NCBI GenBank assembly: GCA_038849555.1
Contig: JAWCMT010000005.1
Coordinates: 1-59,088 of the forward strand
Reading direction: 5' to 3'
DNA: 59,088 nucleotides
Source: JAOAIV01 sp038849555
GTDB taxonomy: Archaea > Thermoproteota > Bathyarchaeia > Bathyarchaeales > Bathycorpusculaceae
The position numbers and the translations under genes are program-made. Of the stretch, positions 8,513 to 17,309 are shown in pieces (within the stretch, counting starts at the first letter, position 1; every line of letters starts with the position of its first letter). The notes beneath the pieces were generated by a model. The model was not told the DNA's origin and ran no database searches. It saw only the letters and a list, made by a program, of their open reading frames with translations.

Positions 8513-10081
8513 TCAAAGTTTTTTATCCGTCAAATCTGGTTCGTTAATGGTGCTGTTCAGTGCTTTGTGTACGCTCCTGAAGTCACGGAGGTTTTTTTCA
8601 ACCATTTTCAACAGAATTTGTTTACGCCGCTCAAGTTCCTGAATGACCACACTGAGGGGAACATTAAGTGTCTTAGCAATCTTTGCTAGAAGGTAACTTT
8701 GATCAAGATCCTGTTGGAAAGCATCTACTGAAGGGTTCCACGTGAATACGTCATGGGTGTCTCCGTTTGAATTTATCTCGGCGATTCTTACGAATTTCCG
8801 GCTTGAAGTCCGTTTTTCAAATGGGGCAAAGCTTGGTGCTTTCACTTGCTTGACAACTATTATGCAGTTCATTAGCTGGATTATTCCACGAGGAATATTC
8901 ATGGGTGGCTGCGTCAGACGCGTAATTGCCGCTTCAACATCTTCTGCGTGCATTGTGCAGAGTCCACCGTGCCCCGTGGCTAAGGCTTGGAAAAGAACGT
9001 AAGCTTCTTCACCTCTGACCTCGCCCACGAGAATCAGCGCAGGGCGATGCCGCACGGCTGATTTGATAAGGTCATAAAGCGAAACTTCACCCTCGCTTTC
9101 GCTTCCGAATCCAGGTCTGGAAATTGTTGACACCCAGTTTTCTTGGGGCAAATTGATTTCAGCAACTTCCTCTACTGAGATGATTTTGAAGTCAGGACGC
9201 ACGAGACACGCGATGGCGTTGAGGGCTGTCGTCTTACCAGCGCCTGTGGGGCCAACTATCATAACAGACATTTTATTTTCCATCAGCATCCACAGATAAG
9301 CGCCGATTGACGCGTCGATAGTTTCATTCATTATCAAGTCTACAATGGTTATGGGGTCTTCTCTGAATTTTCTAATAGTGAAACTTGTCCCCGCAGGAGT
9401 GGTTTCTTTCCCGAAAGAAACTGCAAGCCTGTGCTTTCCTGGGAGAGTTAAATCTACGATTGGATGCGCTATGCTGATATGCTTGCCTTGCCTGTGCACT
9501 ATTCTCGTCACGAAATCATCTAATTCTTCTTCGTCGTTGAAAACAATGTTTGTTCGCATGTTTTCGTATTTTCTATGCCACAGATAGATTGGTTTGCCTG
9601 TTCCAAGGCAGCTGATGTCTTCAATAAATGGATCCCGCATCAACGGGTCAATTTTTCCGTATCCGACAAGGTCTCTTTCGAGATAATATAGGATTTTTCT
9701 TAAACCGATTTTGTCGATTTCTTCGAAAGCTTTTTGATGCTCGTCAATTATGCCGGGAAGTTGTCGGTTAAATGATTCTGCAAGGGTCTCGTCTGCCCTT
9801 GGCGCTTTTAACTCGTATTCTAGGATGTTCCGCAGCCGTTTGTATGATTCTCTTTCCTCTTTTGTCATGGCAAGTTCGTCGACAACGTAGAAGAAACTGC
9901 CTTCGGCTTCTTCTTGAAAAATCCACGCGTAGGAATATGGAGGTTTGAGAGGATAGCTTTCAATTTGCACGTATCCTTCTGGCGCGTGATAGCCTTGAAT
10001 GCCCAGGAGCCCTATCAGCTCTTCTTCGGGGATTGTGTTTTTTTCTTCAGTTTCCTCATCTTTCTTCTTTTTAAACAGCAT
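8513..10081 (-). CDS. Type IV pilus assembly ATPase (GspE/VirB11/ArlI family)
   Basis: The 522-residue protein carries a basic and acidic N-terminal tail, an N-terminal domain with ILYYLERDLVGYGKIDPLM and DPFIEDISCLG, and a RecA-like ATPase domain. Walker A is GPTGAGKTT with lysine near residue 283, Walker B is ALILVGEVRGEE and the His box is GHGGLCTMHAEDVEAAI. Such hexameric ATPases power pilin polymerisation with the TadC/ArlJ-type protein, which is encoded directly downstream. No partner genes of the archaellum motor (arlH, arlG, arlF) are seen, so an adhesion-type pilus is more likely than an archaellum. Confidence 0.9.
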   Translation of the reverse strand: MLFKKKKDEETEEKNTIPEEELIGLLGIQGYHAPEGYVQIESYPLKPPYSYAWIFQEEAEGSFFYVVDELAMTKEERESYKRLRNILEYELKAPRADETLAESFNRQLPGIIDEHQKAFEEIDKIGLRKILYYLERDLVGYGKIDPLMRDPFIEDISCLGTGKPIYLWHRKYENMRTNIVFNDEEELDDFVTRIVHRQGKHISIAHPIVDLTLPGKHRLAVSFGKETTPAGTSFTIRKFREDPITIVDLIMNETIDASIGAYLWMLMENKMSVMIVGPTGAGKTTALNAIACLVRPDFKIISVEEVAEINLPQENWVSTISRPGFGSESEGEVSLYDLIKSAVRHRPALILVGEVRGEEAYVLFQALATGHGGLCTMHAEDVEAAITRLTQPPMNIPRGIIQLMNCIIVVKQVKAPSFAPFEKRTSSRKFVRIAEINSNGDTHDVFTWNPSVDAFQQDLDQSYLLAKIAKTLNVPLSVVIQELERRKQILLKMVEKNLRDFRSVHKALNSTINEPDLTDKKL

Positions 10082-10082
10082 T

Positions 10083-10529
10083 TCAATTACCTCCAGAAAG
10101 AGTTAAGTAGACGCCGGAAGCATTGGCGTGGCAAGTTAATGTAGCGATTCCTGAACTGCTTATGTAGCTGCCTGACGCTGAAACTTCCGCGGGTATGCAT
10201 ACACGCCGTTCGCTTGATGTGGCAACTACGCCGAAACCTGCTTCAACCCAAGCGCTGGCTGAGTTATTTGAAATTCTTATCCAGTAATTTTTGTCGCCGA
10301 TTAATGAAGGGACATGTAAGCGTACTGATGAGGATACATTTCCTGCTTTTGCTTGTGAAATAAGCGCCATGCTTTCTGTGGAAATGTATTCTGCCACGTT
10401 TAGCAGCTGCTGTTTTTCAACCTCTGTTCTTAAGTTAAGTGTTGAGGCGCCGCAGGCGCAGATAACTAGCGCGCCTACGACGATTGACGCGAATATGGTG
10501 TAAATGTAGCTTGGAACTATCGATGGCAA
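10083..10529 (-). CDS. Membrane-anchored secreted pilus accessory protein
   Basis: I choose the TTG at 10529 (MPSIVPSYIYTIFAS), placed three bases after the preceding stop with GGTGAAG at good spacing; a GTG at 10544 inside the preceding gene would add five residues. The 148-residue protein has one N-terminal helix (SYIYTIFASIVVGALVICAC) and a strand-rich outer part ending in GVYLTLSGGN. It resembles the small FlaG/FlaF-like or pseudopilin proteins seen beside archaeal pilus ATPases. It ends one base before the ATPase gene. Confidence 0.6.
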   Translation of the reverse strand: MPSIVPSYIYTIFASIVVGALVICACGASTLNLRTEVEKQQLLNVAEYISTESMALISQAKAGNVSSSVRLHVPSLIGDKNYWIRISNNSASAWVEAGFGVVATSSERRVCIPAEVSASGSYISSSGIATLTCHANASGVYLTLSGGN

Positions 10530-10531
10530 GT

Positions 10532-11365
10532 TTACTTCACCCACCTCTGTATTGCGATGTTGCAGAGAACAGTTTCAATGTTGATGACGGCGCCGCTTGT
10601 GGTGCTTGCAATGGGAATGGAAACTTGGCTGCTTGAGCCGTCAAGAATTGAAGTTATCTTCAAAGTTTCAGGTTCATATGAAAGGGTATAAGTTGTGGTT
10701 ATTATCTGGGTGTTAACGCAGGCTATTTTTAGCGGGACCTTGCCGTACAGCGCGATTGAATCCGAAGCGTTCAGGTTGACTATGTAAATGCGCACGTTGT
10801 TGACTGCTCTGTCGTTTTCTACTCCGGCAGTGGCGTAGGACACGGTTGGGCGGTAGCGTAATAGGATTTCAGGATGCTGTTTCCCGTTTCTGATGAACAG
10901 TTGAGTTATGAGCGCGCTGCTTTGGTTGGTTATGGTTCGGCTGTCTCCCCTCAAAAAAAGTCCTATGTCAGCTGTTCGAGAGTATGGTAGTTCATATACA
11001 ACTTGCCCTACGGTTTCGTTGAAAATGGTGGCGGCAACTTCGTTGTTGTCGGTGACGTTTATAATTAAGGAGTTAGCGTCTGGTTGGATGTTTAATTTTC
11101 CGCCTGAATCGCTGAATTCAAATGTGCAGGTTGAGCCTGAATGCCACAGAGCGGAGCATAGCTTTTCTTCGAATGATAGCATGTCTTGTTTTGCGGTTGC
11201 AATTTTGAGTGTTGAGCTGTGGGTGTTTACTTTTTCTATTGCAAAGTAATATGTGAATGAGATTACGCCTAACATGGATACAAAGAGGATTATGAAGGTG
11301 ACTGGAACAGCAAGTGCCCTTCTCGATTTGAGAGAATATTGAATTGACCATCTGTTAATTGTCAA
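10532..11365 (-). CDS. Pilin-like membrane-anchored secreted protein
   Basis: The frame is open from 11506, but the first residues there do not look coding. The best start is the TTG at 11365, preceded by GAGG, giving 277 residues beginning MTINRWSIQYSLKSRRALA. The segment SRRALAVPVTFIILFVSMLGV resembles the SRKALSTAVTTLIILVVSVLL of the pilin gene upstream and is read as a prepilin-type signal. The outer part is strand-rich with sequons. It is the first gene of the overlapping ATPase operon. Its role is probably structural or adhesive. Confidence 0.6.
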   Translation of the reverse strand: MTINRWSIQYSLKSRRALAVPVTFIILFVSMLGVISFTYYFAIEKVNTHSSTLKIATAKQDMLSFEEKLCSALWHSGSTCTFEFSDSGGKLNIQPDANSLIINVTDNNEVAATIFNETVGQVVYELPYSRTADIGLFLRGDSRTITNQSSALITQLFIRNGKQHPEILLRYRPTVSYATAGVENDRAVNNVRIYIVNLNASDSIALYGKVPLKIACVNTQIITTTYTLSYEPETLKITSILDGSSSQVSIPIASTTSGAVINIETVLCNIAIQRWVK

Positions 11366-11550
11366 ATTCAGCTGCTTCCTCGGGGGCAATTTGCTGAGAC
11401 AAAAATGGTGAAGAGAATTGATTAAGTCGTTTGTGTGTAGAAGAACGCTACATATGATTTTGATAACAATTAAAAACCCCTTTTCTGGCATGTTTGGTTT
11501 AATCAACTTTAGATCTCCTTGTTTAGCTATTTTTAATGGTGCAAAAGGTT

Positions 11551-11577
11551 CTTTTTTTGAAAAAAAAAGAAAAAAGA
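11551..11577 (-). terminator. Oligo-T terminator after the major pilin-like gene
   Basis: On the minus strand the stretch reads as runs of T broken by single C (plus strand CTTTTTTTGA then AAAAAAAAGAAAAAAG). It lies 30-55 bases after the stop at 11608. T-rich tracts like this end archaeal transcripts. It would let the upstream pilin gene be expressed separately from the ATPase operon. Confidence 0.5.
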
Positions 11578-11607
11578 TTGTTGGGGGAGCTGTATGAGCT
11601 AGGTCTT

Positions 11608-12165
11608 TTAACTTACGACTGCTTCAACGTTGGTCTCTTTGTAGTGCATTGCCTGCGAAGTGAACACGGTTATAGCAACTGTCAAGCCGATGTCGTTCAT
11701 TGAGATGCTGTCTGGGTCGTCGATGTAGATTATGGCTGTGTAGCCTGATTTCAAGGTGATGTCGTCAGTTGCCGCGACGAAAGTATATGGAGTGCTGCCG
11801 ATGGTAACGTTTCCTGGACTCAGTGTATCTGCCTCTATATGCGGGAGGTCTGCTGATATTGCGCCTGAGGTAATGCAGTAGATTACGTTTTCCCATGGTG
11901 CTGCTTGGCCTCTGACTGTTATTTTGTCTATGACGACGTCTCTGCCGCCTGTGTTGATTATCATGATTGCTGCTTGGCCTCCGTTTGTGAGGTCGTACCA
12001 GACATGTTGCTTGGTCAGGTGTAAGCTTTCTTCCTGAACCCGTGTGCTCACAACGTTGGTGGCGAAGTAGACTACTACGGTTGCCAGTAGCACTGATACG
12101 ACGAGTATGATTAATGTGGTTACTGCTGTGCTTAGGGCTTTTCGGCTTTTTAGTAGTTTGTGCAT
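11608..12165 (-). CDS. Archaeal pilin-like protein, probable major subunit
   Basis: The 185-residue protein starts MHKLLKSRKALSTAVTTLI and runs into VVSVLLATVVVYFA. The K-S-R-K-A-L-S lead and hydrophobic helix are typical of archaeal type IV pilins. The body has strand-rich segments, and a TLKSGYTAIIYIDDPDSI motif recalls pilin domains of haloarchaea and methanogens. A good AGGTGA site lies 9 bases before the ATG, a TATA box precedes it, and an oligo-T terminator follows, so it is probably transcribed on its own at a higher level. That separate unit is why I suggest it is the major pilin. Confidence 0.7.
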   Translation of the reverse strand: MHKLLKSRKALSTAVTTLIILVVSVLLATVVVYFATNVVSTRVQEESLHLTKQHVWYDLTNGGQAAIMIINTGGRDVVIDKITVRGQAAPWENVIYCITSGAISADLPHIEADTLSPGNVTIGSTPYTFVAATDDITLKSGYTAIIYIDDPDSISMNDIGLTVAITVFTSQAMHYKETNVEAVVS

Positions 12166-12202
12166 TATTTTATTTCACCTTTTTATGTAGGAGATTGTTT
12201 GG

Positions 12203-12216
12203 CCATTATAAATATC
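12203..12216 (-). promoter_or_regulatory. TATA box of the pilin gene
   Basis: On the minus strand the sequence is GATATTTATAATGG, about 45 bases before the ATG at 12165. The 254 bases from 12166 to 12419 otherwise hold no supported gene; bases 12290-12400 are strikingly poor in G and T on the plus strand. Confidence 0.5.
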
Positions 12217-12419
12217 TTTTGTCGCACGATTTAATATTGCTTTTCATGTTTCAACCTTTAAAACTCAACTACAGCTCTCCCATCTGAATCCAAACTAAAT
12301 TCCAACAAAGAATATCCGTAAACAACATACACAAAAACGCCACCACAAACCTAAAACCAAAACAACCAAACATCAAAGCGAAATACGTATCCAAGCCAAA
12401 TAAGTTTCAACGTATTAGT

Positions 12420-12493
12420 GCGGTCGCCGGGATTCGAACCCGGGATCGCAAGCTTGGAAGGCTTGTGTCCTAAACCAACTAGACGACGACCGC
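12420..12493 (-). tRNA. tRNA-Gly (UCC anticodon)
   Basis: On the minus strand 74 bases fold as a complete cloverleaf: acceptor GCGGTCG with CGACCGC, D arm GTC...GAC, anticodon stem CAAGC/GCTTG with loop CTTCCAA (anticodon TCC), and T arm CCGGG-TTCGAAT-CCCGG. No intron is present and CCA is not encoded. It reads GGA codons. Confidence 0.97.
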
Positions 12494-12518
12494 CCCGCCA
12501 GTAGTTTCATAAAAAAGC

Positions 12519-12526
12519 TATTTTAA
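12519..12526 (-). promoter_or_regulatory. TATA box of tRNA-Gly
   Basis: The minus strand reads GCTTAAAATAGC, with the TTAAAATA core about 26-33 bases before the first base of the tRNA, the position expected for an archaeal promoter. It lies just after the stop of the next gene upstream. Confidence 0.55.
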
Positions 12527-12535
12527 GCTTCTCCA

Positions 12536-13081
12536 TCAAAACGCCCTCAAAGTCTCTTCCGCAAACACATCTATCCGCAAATAAGCGTAAACAGCAACCG
12601 CCGCTTCTAGCCCTATCACAAGCGCCAGAAAAACTGCAAGCCCCCTCGCTAAACCCGAAAACATTTGCCCCACTTGAAAATCCACGTAACCATTAACCGT
12701 GGCTATCCAACTCCAGTAACTAGGCTGCTGCGTTAACATGAACGCTTCCAAATCCGCGGCAATCCACCAGCAAACAGCCATCATCACAACCGCAAGCACA
12801 CTGCCGACTGCCGTTAGGTTCTTCCAGTCAGAAGACAACGAGGAAGAATAAGCGATGCAGGTTCCAGAATCAGATGGAGAAAGGCGATAGCAAACGATTT
12901 TCTTGGCGGTTCTAGGCGAAATCCCCCACAGCGAACCATGCTGGACGGAAATAGACGTTGGCGGTTCCTCCGCAATTATCTTGCAGCCTTTACTGAGCAG
13001 AATAGCCCTTAGGCGCGCGTAGGCTTCTGCTATCTCCAAGCCAACAACATGCCCAACCATACGTGCCACATCGCTCCGCAT
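12536..13081 (-). CDS. Two-helix membrane protein of unknown function
   Basis: This 181-residue protein has a soluble N-terminal half of about 90 residues (EAYARLRAILLSKGCKIIAE, then GSLWGISPRTAKKIVCYRL) and two long hydrophobic segments (AVGSVLAVVMMAVCWWIAAD and GLAVFLALVIGLEAAVAVYA). The N-terminal half looks like a small alpha/beta domain of the kind seen in cytoplasmic domains with a bound ligand or protein. It starts 18 bases after the zinc-finger gene upstream and could share its transcript. I do not recognise the family. Confidence 0.65.
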   Translation of the reverse strand: MRSDVARMVGHVVGLEIAEAYARLRAILLSKGCKIIAEEPPTSISVQHGSLWGISPRTAKKIVCYRLSPSDSGTCIAYSSSLSSDWKNLTAVGSVLAVVMMAVCWWIAADLEAFMLTQQPSYWSWIATVNGYVDFQVGQMFSGLARGLAVFLALVIGLEAAVAVYAYLRIDVFAEETLRAF

Positions 13082-13099
13082 TTATGCTTGAACGGCTTA

Positions 13100-13753
13100 T
13101 TAGGGTTTTTCATCAGGCCTAAAAAGCTGCTTCTCATGCGGTGGACGCGGCTTAAAACCTCGAATGCCACGGCTTGCCGCACGCTGCCGCTCCAGATTCT
13201 TAATCCGCGCGTAAAGCTTTGAAACCTTCGTCTTTGACGGCGGCTTACGCTTCGGCGAATGCACAGGAACAGGAGTGAAGGGCTTAGCCTCGTCTTCCGT
13301 CGCACGCTTGCGCTTTTTCAAAGGCACCTCGCGGACTTTCTTGAAGACCACATAACCCTCTTGCAGGTTCACTTCCTGCACTTCCCAGCCAGCATCAAGC
13401 CAAGCCCGCGCATGCGCGCTCGACGGCGAATTGCTCCACCACGTCTCCTCCCTATAAGCGCTCATCGGAAGATTAGTGCCAATCAAACCGTCTATTCGGG
13501 CAAAAGAGAGTTTCACCAGCTTCGTGAAGGCGCCGCGGAACTTCAAATGCGCCGTAAGCCCGCTATACTTAGACCGCGACGGCGGCGAAACCACGCGTCT
13601 GGCACAGTGTAAACAAAGCAGCATGGTTGGGTCTCCTGTGGTGACGTCGGGCACCATGCAATCTCGGCAGAAAAGCCGCTTGCACCTCTTGCATCTCCGC
13701 ATGTAAGCAACGCTGAGAACCCTACCGCATATCCCACATTCATCCTTAACCAA
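13100..13753 (-). CDS. Protein with an eight-cysteine FYVE/RING-like zinc finger
   Basis: The first 52 residues hold eight cysteines at 6, 9, 21, 24, 29, 32, 47 and 50 in the order C-x2-C-x11-C-x2-C-x4-C-x2-C-x14-C-x2-C, a cross-brace pattern that binds two zincs and has the spacing of FYVE fingers. The middle, about residues 75-140, holds WWSNSP and ARAWLDAGWEVQEVNLQEG, a small domain ending in VVFKKV. The last 70 residues are rich in Lys, Arg and Pro with a short helix KLYARIKNLERQRA and may bind nucleic acid. The protein is cytoplasmic. It lies between rtcB and a membrane protein gene on the same strand. Function is unknown. Confidence 0.75.
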   Translation of the reverse strand: MVKDECGICGRVLSVAYMRRCKRCKRLFCRDCMVPDVTTGDPTMLLCLHCARRVVSPPSRSKYSGLTAHLKFRGAFTKLVKLSFARIDGLIGTNLPMSAYREETWWSNSPSSAHARAWLDAGWEVQEVNLQEGYVVFKKVREVPLKKRKRATEDEAKPFTPVPVHSPKRKPPSKTKVSKLYARIKNLERQRAASRGIRGFKPRPPHEKQLFRPDEKP

Positions 13754-13819
13754 TTTCAGCCACTCAGAAACTTGGGCAGTAATAAAAGAAAGGGGCGCTT
13801 ACGATAAAAAGCTTCACTT

Positions 13820-15298
13820 CTAACCTTTAACAACCGATATGGGCACAAGCCTTGCCACCTTCGTGGCGATGCCAACTTGGTGACTGACCTCCGCGACGAC
13901 ATCCACATTCTTATACGCAGCGTCTACTTCTTCGGCTAAAACCGCAGGGCTTGCAGCTCTAACCACTATGCCGCTTTTCTCCAAGGCAGTTCTCACGTCA
14001 CCGCCCCAGTACTTCCGCTTAGCCGCCGAACGGCTCAGCAGCCTACCCGCGCCATGCGCCGTGGAACCAAAAGTCAAATCCATGGCTTTTTCTGTGCCCA
14101 CCAGAACCCATGAGCTTGTTCCCATGCTGCCCGGGATAAGCACAGGCTGCCCTTCGCTGCGATAATCCTGTGGCACATCCGCGTGACCAGGCGGAAACGC
14201 TCTTGTAGCGCCTTTCCTGTGCACCCAAACCTTCTTCTGGTCGCCATCAAGTTGGTGAGTCTCCACTTTCGCAATGTTATGTGCTACGTCATAGACAAGT
14301 TTCAACCCGAACTTTTCAGGATCAGCGTGGAAAACCTGCTGGAAACTCTGCCTAACCCAATGCATAATCGCCTGTCTATTCGCGAAGGCGTAGTTAACCG
14401 CGCAAGCCATCGCTTGGAAATAGTCTTCAGCCTCTTTGCTTTTGCCGGGCGCGCATGCCAACTCACGGTCAGGCAAGGATATCTTGTACTTCTGCACCGC
14501 GCGCTCCATAACCCGCAGATAGTCCGAGCATACCTGATGCCCGTAACCGCGCGAACCGCAGTGAATCATCACTGTAACTTGACCTTCCTGCTCGATGCCG
14601 AAAACCTTTGCCGTCTTCGGATTGTAAATTTTGTCCACTTTCTGAATTTCTAGGAAATGGTTTCCTGAGCCCAAAGTGCCTATCTGCGTTAGCCCTCTAC
14701 TCTTGGCAGTTGACGAAACCTTATCGGGATCAGCGTTTTTCATGCAGCCGCGCTCTTCACAGTGCTCTGCATCCTCAGGCCAGCCCAAGCCCTTACTGAT
14801 AACCCACTGGACGCCTTCAACAACCAGCCTATCCAGGTCGCTCTGGGTTATTTTGAAATCCTTACGTCGGCTTCCAAGCCCGCAGGGCACATTCTCGAAG
14901 ATGGCGTTTGCAAGTTGACCAAGCTTTGGCCGCAGATCTTTCTCGGAAAGATTTGTTGTTACAAGGCGGACGCCGCAGTTGATGTCGTAACCAACGCCGC
15001 CTGGGCTGATCACGCCTTCCTCGTAATCTGTTGCGGCTACGCCGCCTATGGGAAACCCGTAACCCTCATGGCCATCTGGCAAGGTTACAGCGTACTTGTA
15101 GATGCCAGGCAGATGTGCAACGTTTGCGCATTGCCACAGAGTTCTGTCAGTCTGCATCTTTTCTAGAAGGTTTTCGTTTGCGAAAACCATGCCGGGCACA
15201 CGCATTCCCGACTTGTATTTTGGAATGCGCCATATGCAATCGCCTACTTTTTCAAGAGGAACTTTCTCTGGTGGCGGACGACCTTCGGCTTCACCCAT
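13820..15298 (-). CDS. rtcB: RNA-splicing ligase RtcB
   Basis: RtcB joins RNA 2',3'-cyclic phosphate to 5'-hydroxyl ends in tRNA splicing and repair. The start at 15298 is preferred over the ATG at 15313 because GGAGG lies eight bases before it and the TATA box puts transcription start near 15309. The 492-residue protein shows PDGHEGYGFPIGG, the metal-binding Cys in GYDINCGVRL, His in GSGNHFLEI, CGSRGYGHQV and YDVAHNIAK, and the guanylylated His in STAHGAGRLLSR. No intein is present. Archease, its activator, is encoded 3.5 kb away. Confidence 0.97.
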   Translation of the reverse strand: MGEAEGRPPPEKVPLEKVGDCIWRIPKYKSGMRVPGMVFANENLLEKMQTDRTLWQCANVAHLPGIYKYAVTLPDGHEGYGFPIGGVAATDYEEGVISPGGVGYDINCGVRLVTTNLSEKDLRPKLGQLANAIFENVPCGLGSRRKDFKITQSDLDRLVVEGVQWVISKGLGWPEDAEHCEERGCMKNADPDKVSSTAKSRGLTQIGTLGSGNHFLEIQKVDKIYNPKTAKVFGIEQEGQVTVMIHCGSRGYGHQVCSDYLRVMERAVQKYKISLPDRELACAPGKSKEAEDYFQAMACAVNYAFANRQAIMHWVRQSFQQVFHADPEKFGLKLVYDVAHNIAKVETHQLDGDQKKVWVHRKGATRAFPPGHADVPQDYRSEGQPVLIPGSMGTSSWVLVGTEKAMDLTFGSTAHGAGRLLSRSAAKRKYWGGDVRTALEKSGIVVRAASPAVLAEEVDAAYKNVDVVAEVSHQVGIATKVARLVPISVVKG

Positions 15299-15329
15299 AA
15301 TTTTTGCCTCCAAACAAGAAGTAGAAGCT

Positions 15330-15340
15330 GAATATAAAAC
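15330..15340 (-). promoter_or_regulatory. TATA box of rtcB
   Basis: The minus strand reads GTTTTATATTC about 32-42 bases before the ATG at 15298. The remainder of the 240-base divergent region up to 15538 holds no gene; an oligo-T run lies at about 15479-15488. Confidence 0.5.
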
Positions 15341-15538
15341 GGTTTTGACCCTTCCAGCTAAAGCGCTGCAACGGTTGTTGCTAGCTGTGATGCTGGCCTG
15401 CGTAATGCATGGTATATTCCAACTGCAAATGTTTCCAAATGCCGTACTGCAGAATTGATTTGAGGGGGTTTATTGTAAATTTTTTTTAAACATGGCTGCC
15501 ATTAGGGTATTCCGTAATTAGCCTAAGGTTGTCTTTGA

Positions 15539-16618
15539 TTGGAAAAGACTAGTTTAGATGCAAGTGAGAGAAGCTTTATTCCAGATAACCTTATTCGCAC
15601 CTTGGCAATCACGCTGGTTATTCTGCTTCACGCAGCGAACACCACGTTAAAGGCCGCTTCTGTTCCAGCGGACTACTGGTGGACCGCAGTTATTTACAAA
15701 AGCTTAGCGTTGCCATGTGTTCCCTTGTTTGTAATGCTAAGTGGAGCTTTGCTGCTTAAGCGCACTAAACTCGATGAGCCCATAAGAGTATTTCTTAAAA
15801 AACGATTAAGCCGTATCGGGCCGCCCATCCTCTTTTGGAGCGCAGTTTATCTCGCATGGGCCTTTTTTGTCAGCCAAATACCCGTAACATGGGATAACAT
15901 TGAAAAAGGCATACTTTATAGCTTGTTTGGCGGCGCCTACTACCATTTTTGGTTCATTTACCTTATAGTTGGAATTTACTTGATTACCCCAATTTTGCGG
16001 GTGATAATAGCCCGTGGAAATATGAGTGTTGTTCGGTATCTATGTCTGCTTTGGTTTGTCAGTGTCGCTGTTGTGCCGTTTATCGAATTGGCTACGGGTC
16101 ACACTTTAAACCCCCTTGCCTTCGTAATCAGCGGCTGGGAAGGCTACTTCGTTTTAGGCTCATACTTGAAGAGGGTGAAAGTTCGGCCTGCACTTCTATA
16201 CAGCCTATTAATCGCAAGTTTTGTTTGGACGATATTTGGCGCTTGGTTGATGAATTACCCGTTGAGCGCTATGAATCGAATTAACTTCTTTTTTGATTAT
16301 TTAACAGCAAACGTGATTATGGGCTCTGTTGCGTTGTTTTTGATTCTATTACGGTTCCATCGAGACTGGCCGGGAAGCGATCACGCGACTGCAAGCCGTG
16401 TTGTCCAAGCGATAAGCATGAACACTTTGCCTATTTTCATGTTGCACGTAATAATTTTAGAGTCATTTGAAAGAGGCTTCTTTGGCTTCACATTAAGCTA
16501 CACGACGCTGCATCCAATTGTAGAGATTCCATTAATCACTGCGCTAACGCTTTTCATCACGCTTGGCTTAATCCTGTTAATGCGAAAAGTGCCCCTCTTG
16601 AATAAGATAATAGGCTGA
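15539..16618 (+). CDS. Membrane acyltransferase (acyltransferase 3 family)
   Basis: This 359-residue protein has about ten hydrophobic segments. The first helix holds the family signature, with R20 and H31 in NLIRTLAITLVILLHAANT, and a later KRLSRIGPPILFWSAVY follows the pattern of this family. Such enzymes move acyl groups to sugars or lipids at the membrane. The start is a TTG preceded by AAGGT. It converges with the SGNH hydrolase gene 16 bases on; acyltransferase 3 and SGNH enzymes often act on the same surface glycans, so a functional link is possible. Confidence 0.85.
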   Translation: MEKTSLDASERSFIPDNLIRTLAITLVILLHAANTTLKAASVPADYWWTAVIYKSLALPCVPLFVMLSGALLLKRTKLDEPIRVFLKKRLSRIGPPILFWSAVYLAWAFFVSQIPVTWDNIEKGILYSLFGGAYYHFWFIYLIVGIYLITPILRVIIARGNMSVVRYLCLLWFVSVAVVPFIELATGHTLNPLAFVISGWEGYFVLGSYLKRVKVRPALLYSLLIASFVWTIFGAWLMNYPLSAMNRINFFFDYLTANVIMGSVALFLILLRFHRDWPGSDHATASRVVQAISMNTLPIFMLHVIILESFERGFFGFTLSYTTLHPIVEIPLITALTLFITLGLILLMRKVPLLNKIIG

Positions 16619-16634
16619 AATATGCTAATGGCGC

Positions 16635-17309
16635 TTACGGCTGAGTAGAAGTGATGGCTTTATAGACGATATCAGCGATTATTCGCGCGCCCTCGTTGTT
16701 GGGGTGAACGCCGTCTGGGAAATATTCAGGATGATTGGCCAATGGCGTGTAAACATCGATAACAGGTAAGCCCAATGTGTTTGCAACTTGTTCTATGCGG
16801 GGAAGCACTCCTTCCACAAAACTGGTGCCATTCAAATCGTATGCATTATTAAAGATGGGCGGCGGCTTCGCCAAGAAAATTTGCGGTTTACTACTTAACG
16901 CTTGAAGGCTATTTATTATTCTTGTGTAATCGTCTATGAAATTGTTTATTTGTTGATAATAGTCTATACGTGCATCGTTTGTCCCAAGCATTATAATTAC
17001 GGTTGCGGGTTCAAAGCGCTTAGCTCTATCGAATGCCGTTTCAAAATAGTATGGCTTGTAACTGTTGAAGCTTACCGTAGCTCCGCTGACGCCGAAGTTG
17101 CCTACAACGGAATTCTCGCCAAGCAACGCTTGCAGACGCTCCGGGTAGCCGCTGGCTTCTGTGATGCTGTCGCCGAGGCAGGCTACACGAGCTAATTTAA
17201 GATTAGCACTTTCGTTGGCACGATTTCCTGATAAAAAGGCAAGCAAGCCTAATGCTGTCAAAAGAAGCGCTATGCATGCGGTCAAGAGGCTCTTTCTTCT
17301 CTTGTTCAT
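16635..17309 (-). CDS. Secreted SGNH/GDSL-family hydrolase
   Basis: The 224-residue protein begins with a basic N-terminus and hydrophobic helix (SLLTACIALLLTALGLLAFL), a signal peptide or anchor. The four SGNH blocks are present: GDSIT with the nucleophile Ser48, the Gly of NFGVSGAT, the Asn of GTNDAR and the Asp/His of DGVHPN. Such enzymes are esterases or deacetylases of glycans and lipids. It should act outside the membrane. The substrate is unknown; it faces an acyltransferase gene. Confidence 0.9.
   Translation of the reverse strand: MNKRRKSLLTACIALLLTALGLLAFLSGNRANESANLKLARVACLGDSITEASGYPERLQALLGENSVVGNFGVSGATVSFNSYKPYYFETAFDRAKRFEPATVIIMLGTNDARIDYYQQINNFIDDYTRIINSLQALSSKPQIFLAKPPPIFNNAYDLNGTSFVEGVLPRIEQVANTLGLPVIDVYTPLANHPEYFPDGVHPNNEGARIIADIVYKAITSTQP

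Noticed and set aside
12258..12332. 24-residue minus-strand frame ending FSLDSDGRAVVEF, next to tRNA-Gly
   Set aside because: It looks protein-like but is blocked by a stop upstream and has no ribosome binding site. It may be the end of a lost gene; too weak to list.
14183..14653. 156-residue plus-strand frame opposite rtcB
   Set aside because: Antisense to the conserved core of rtcB; no start signal and no domain.
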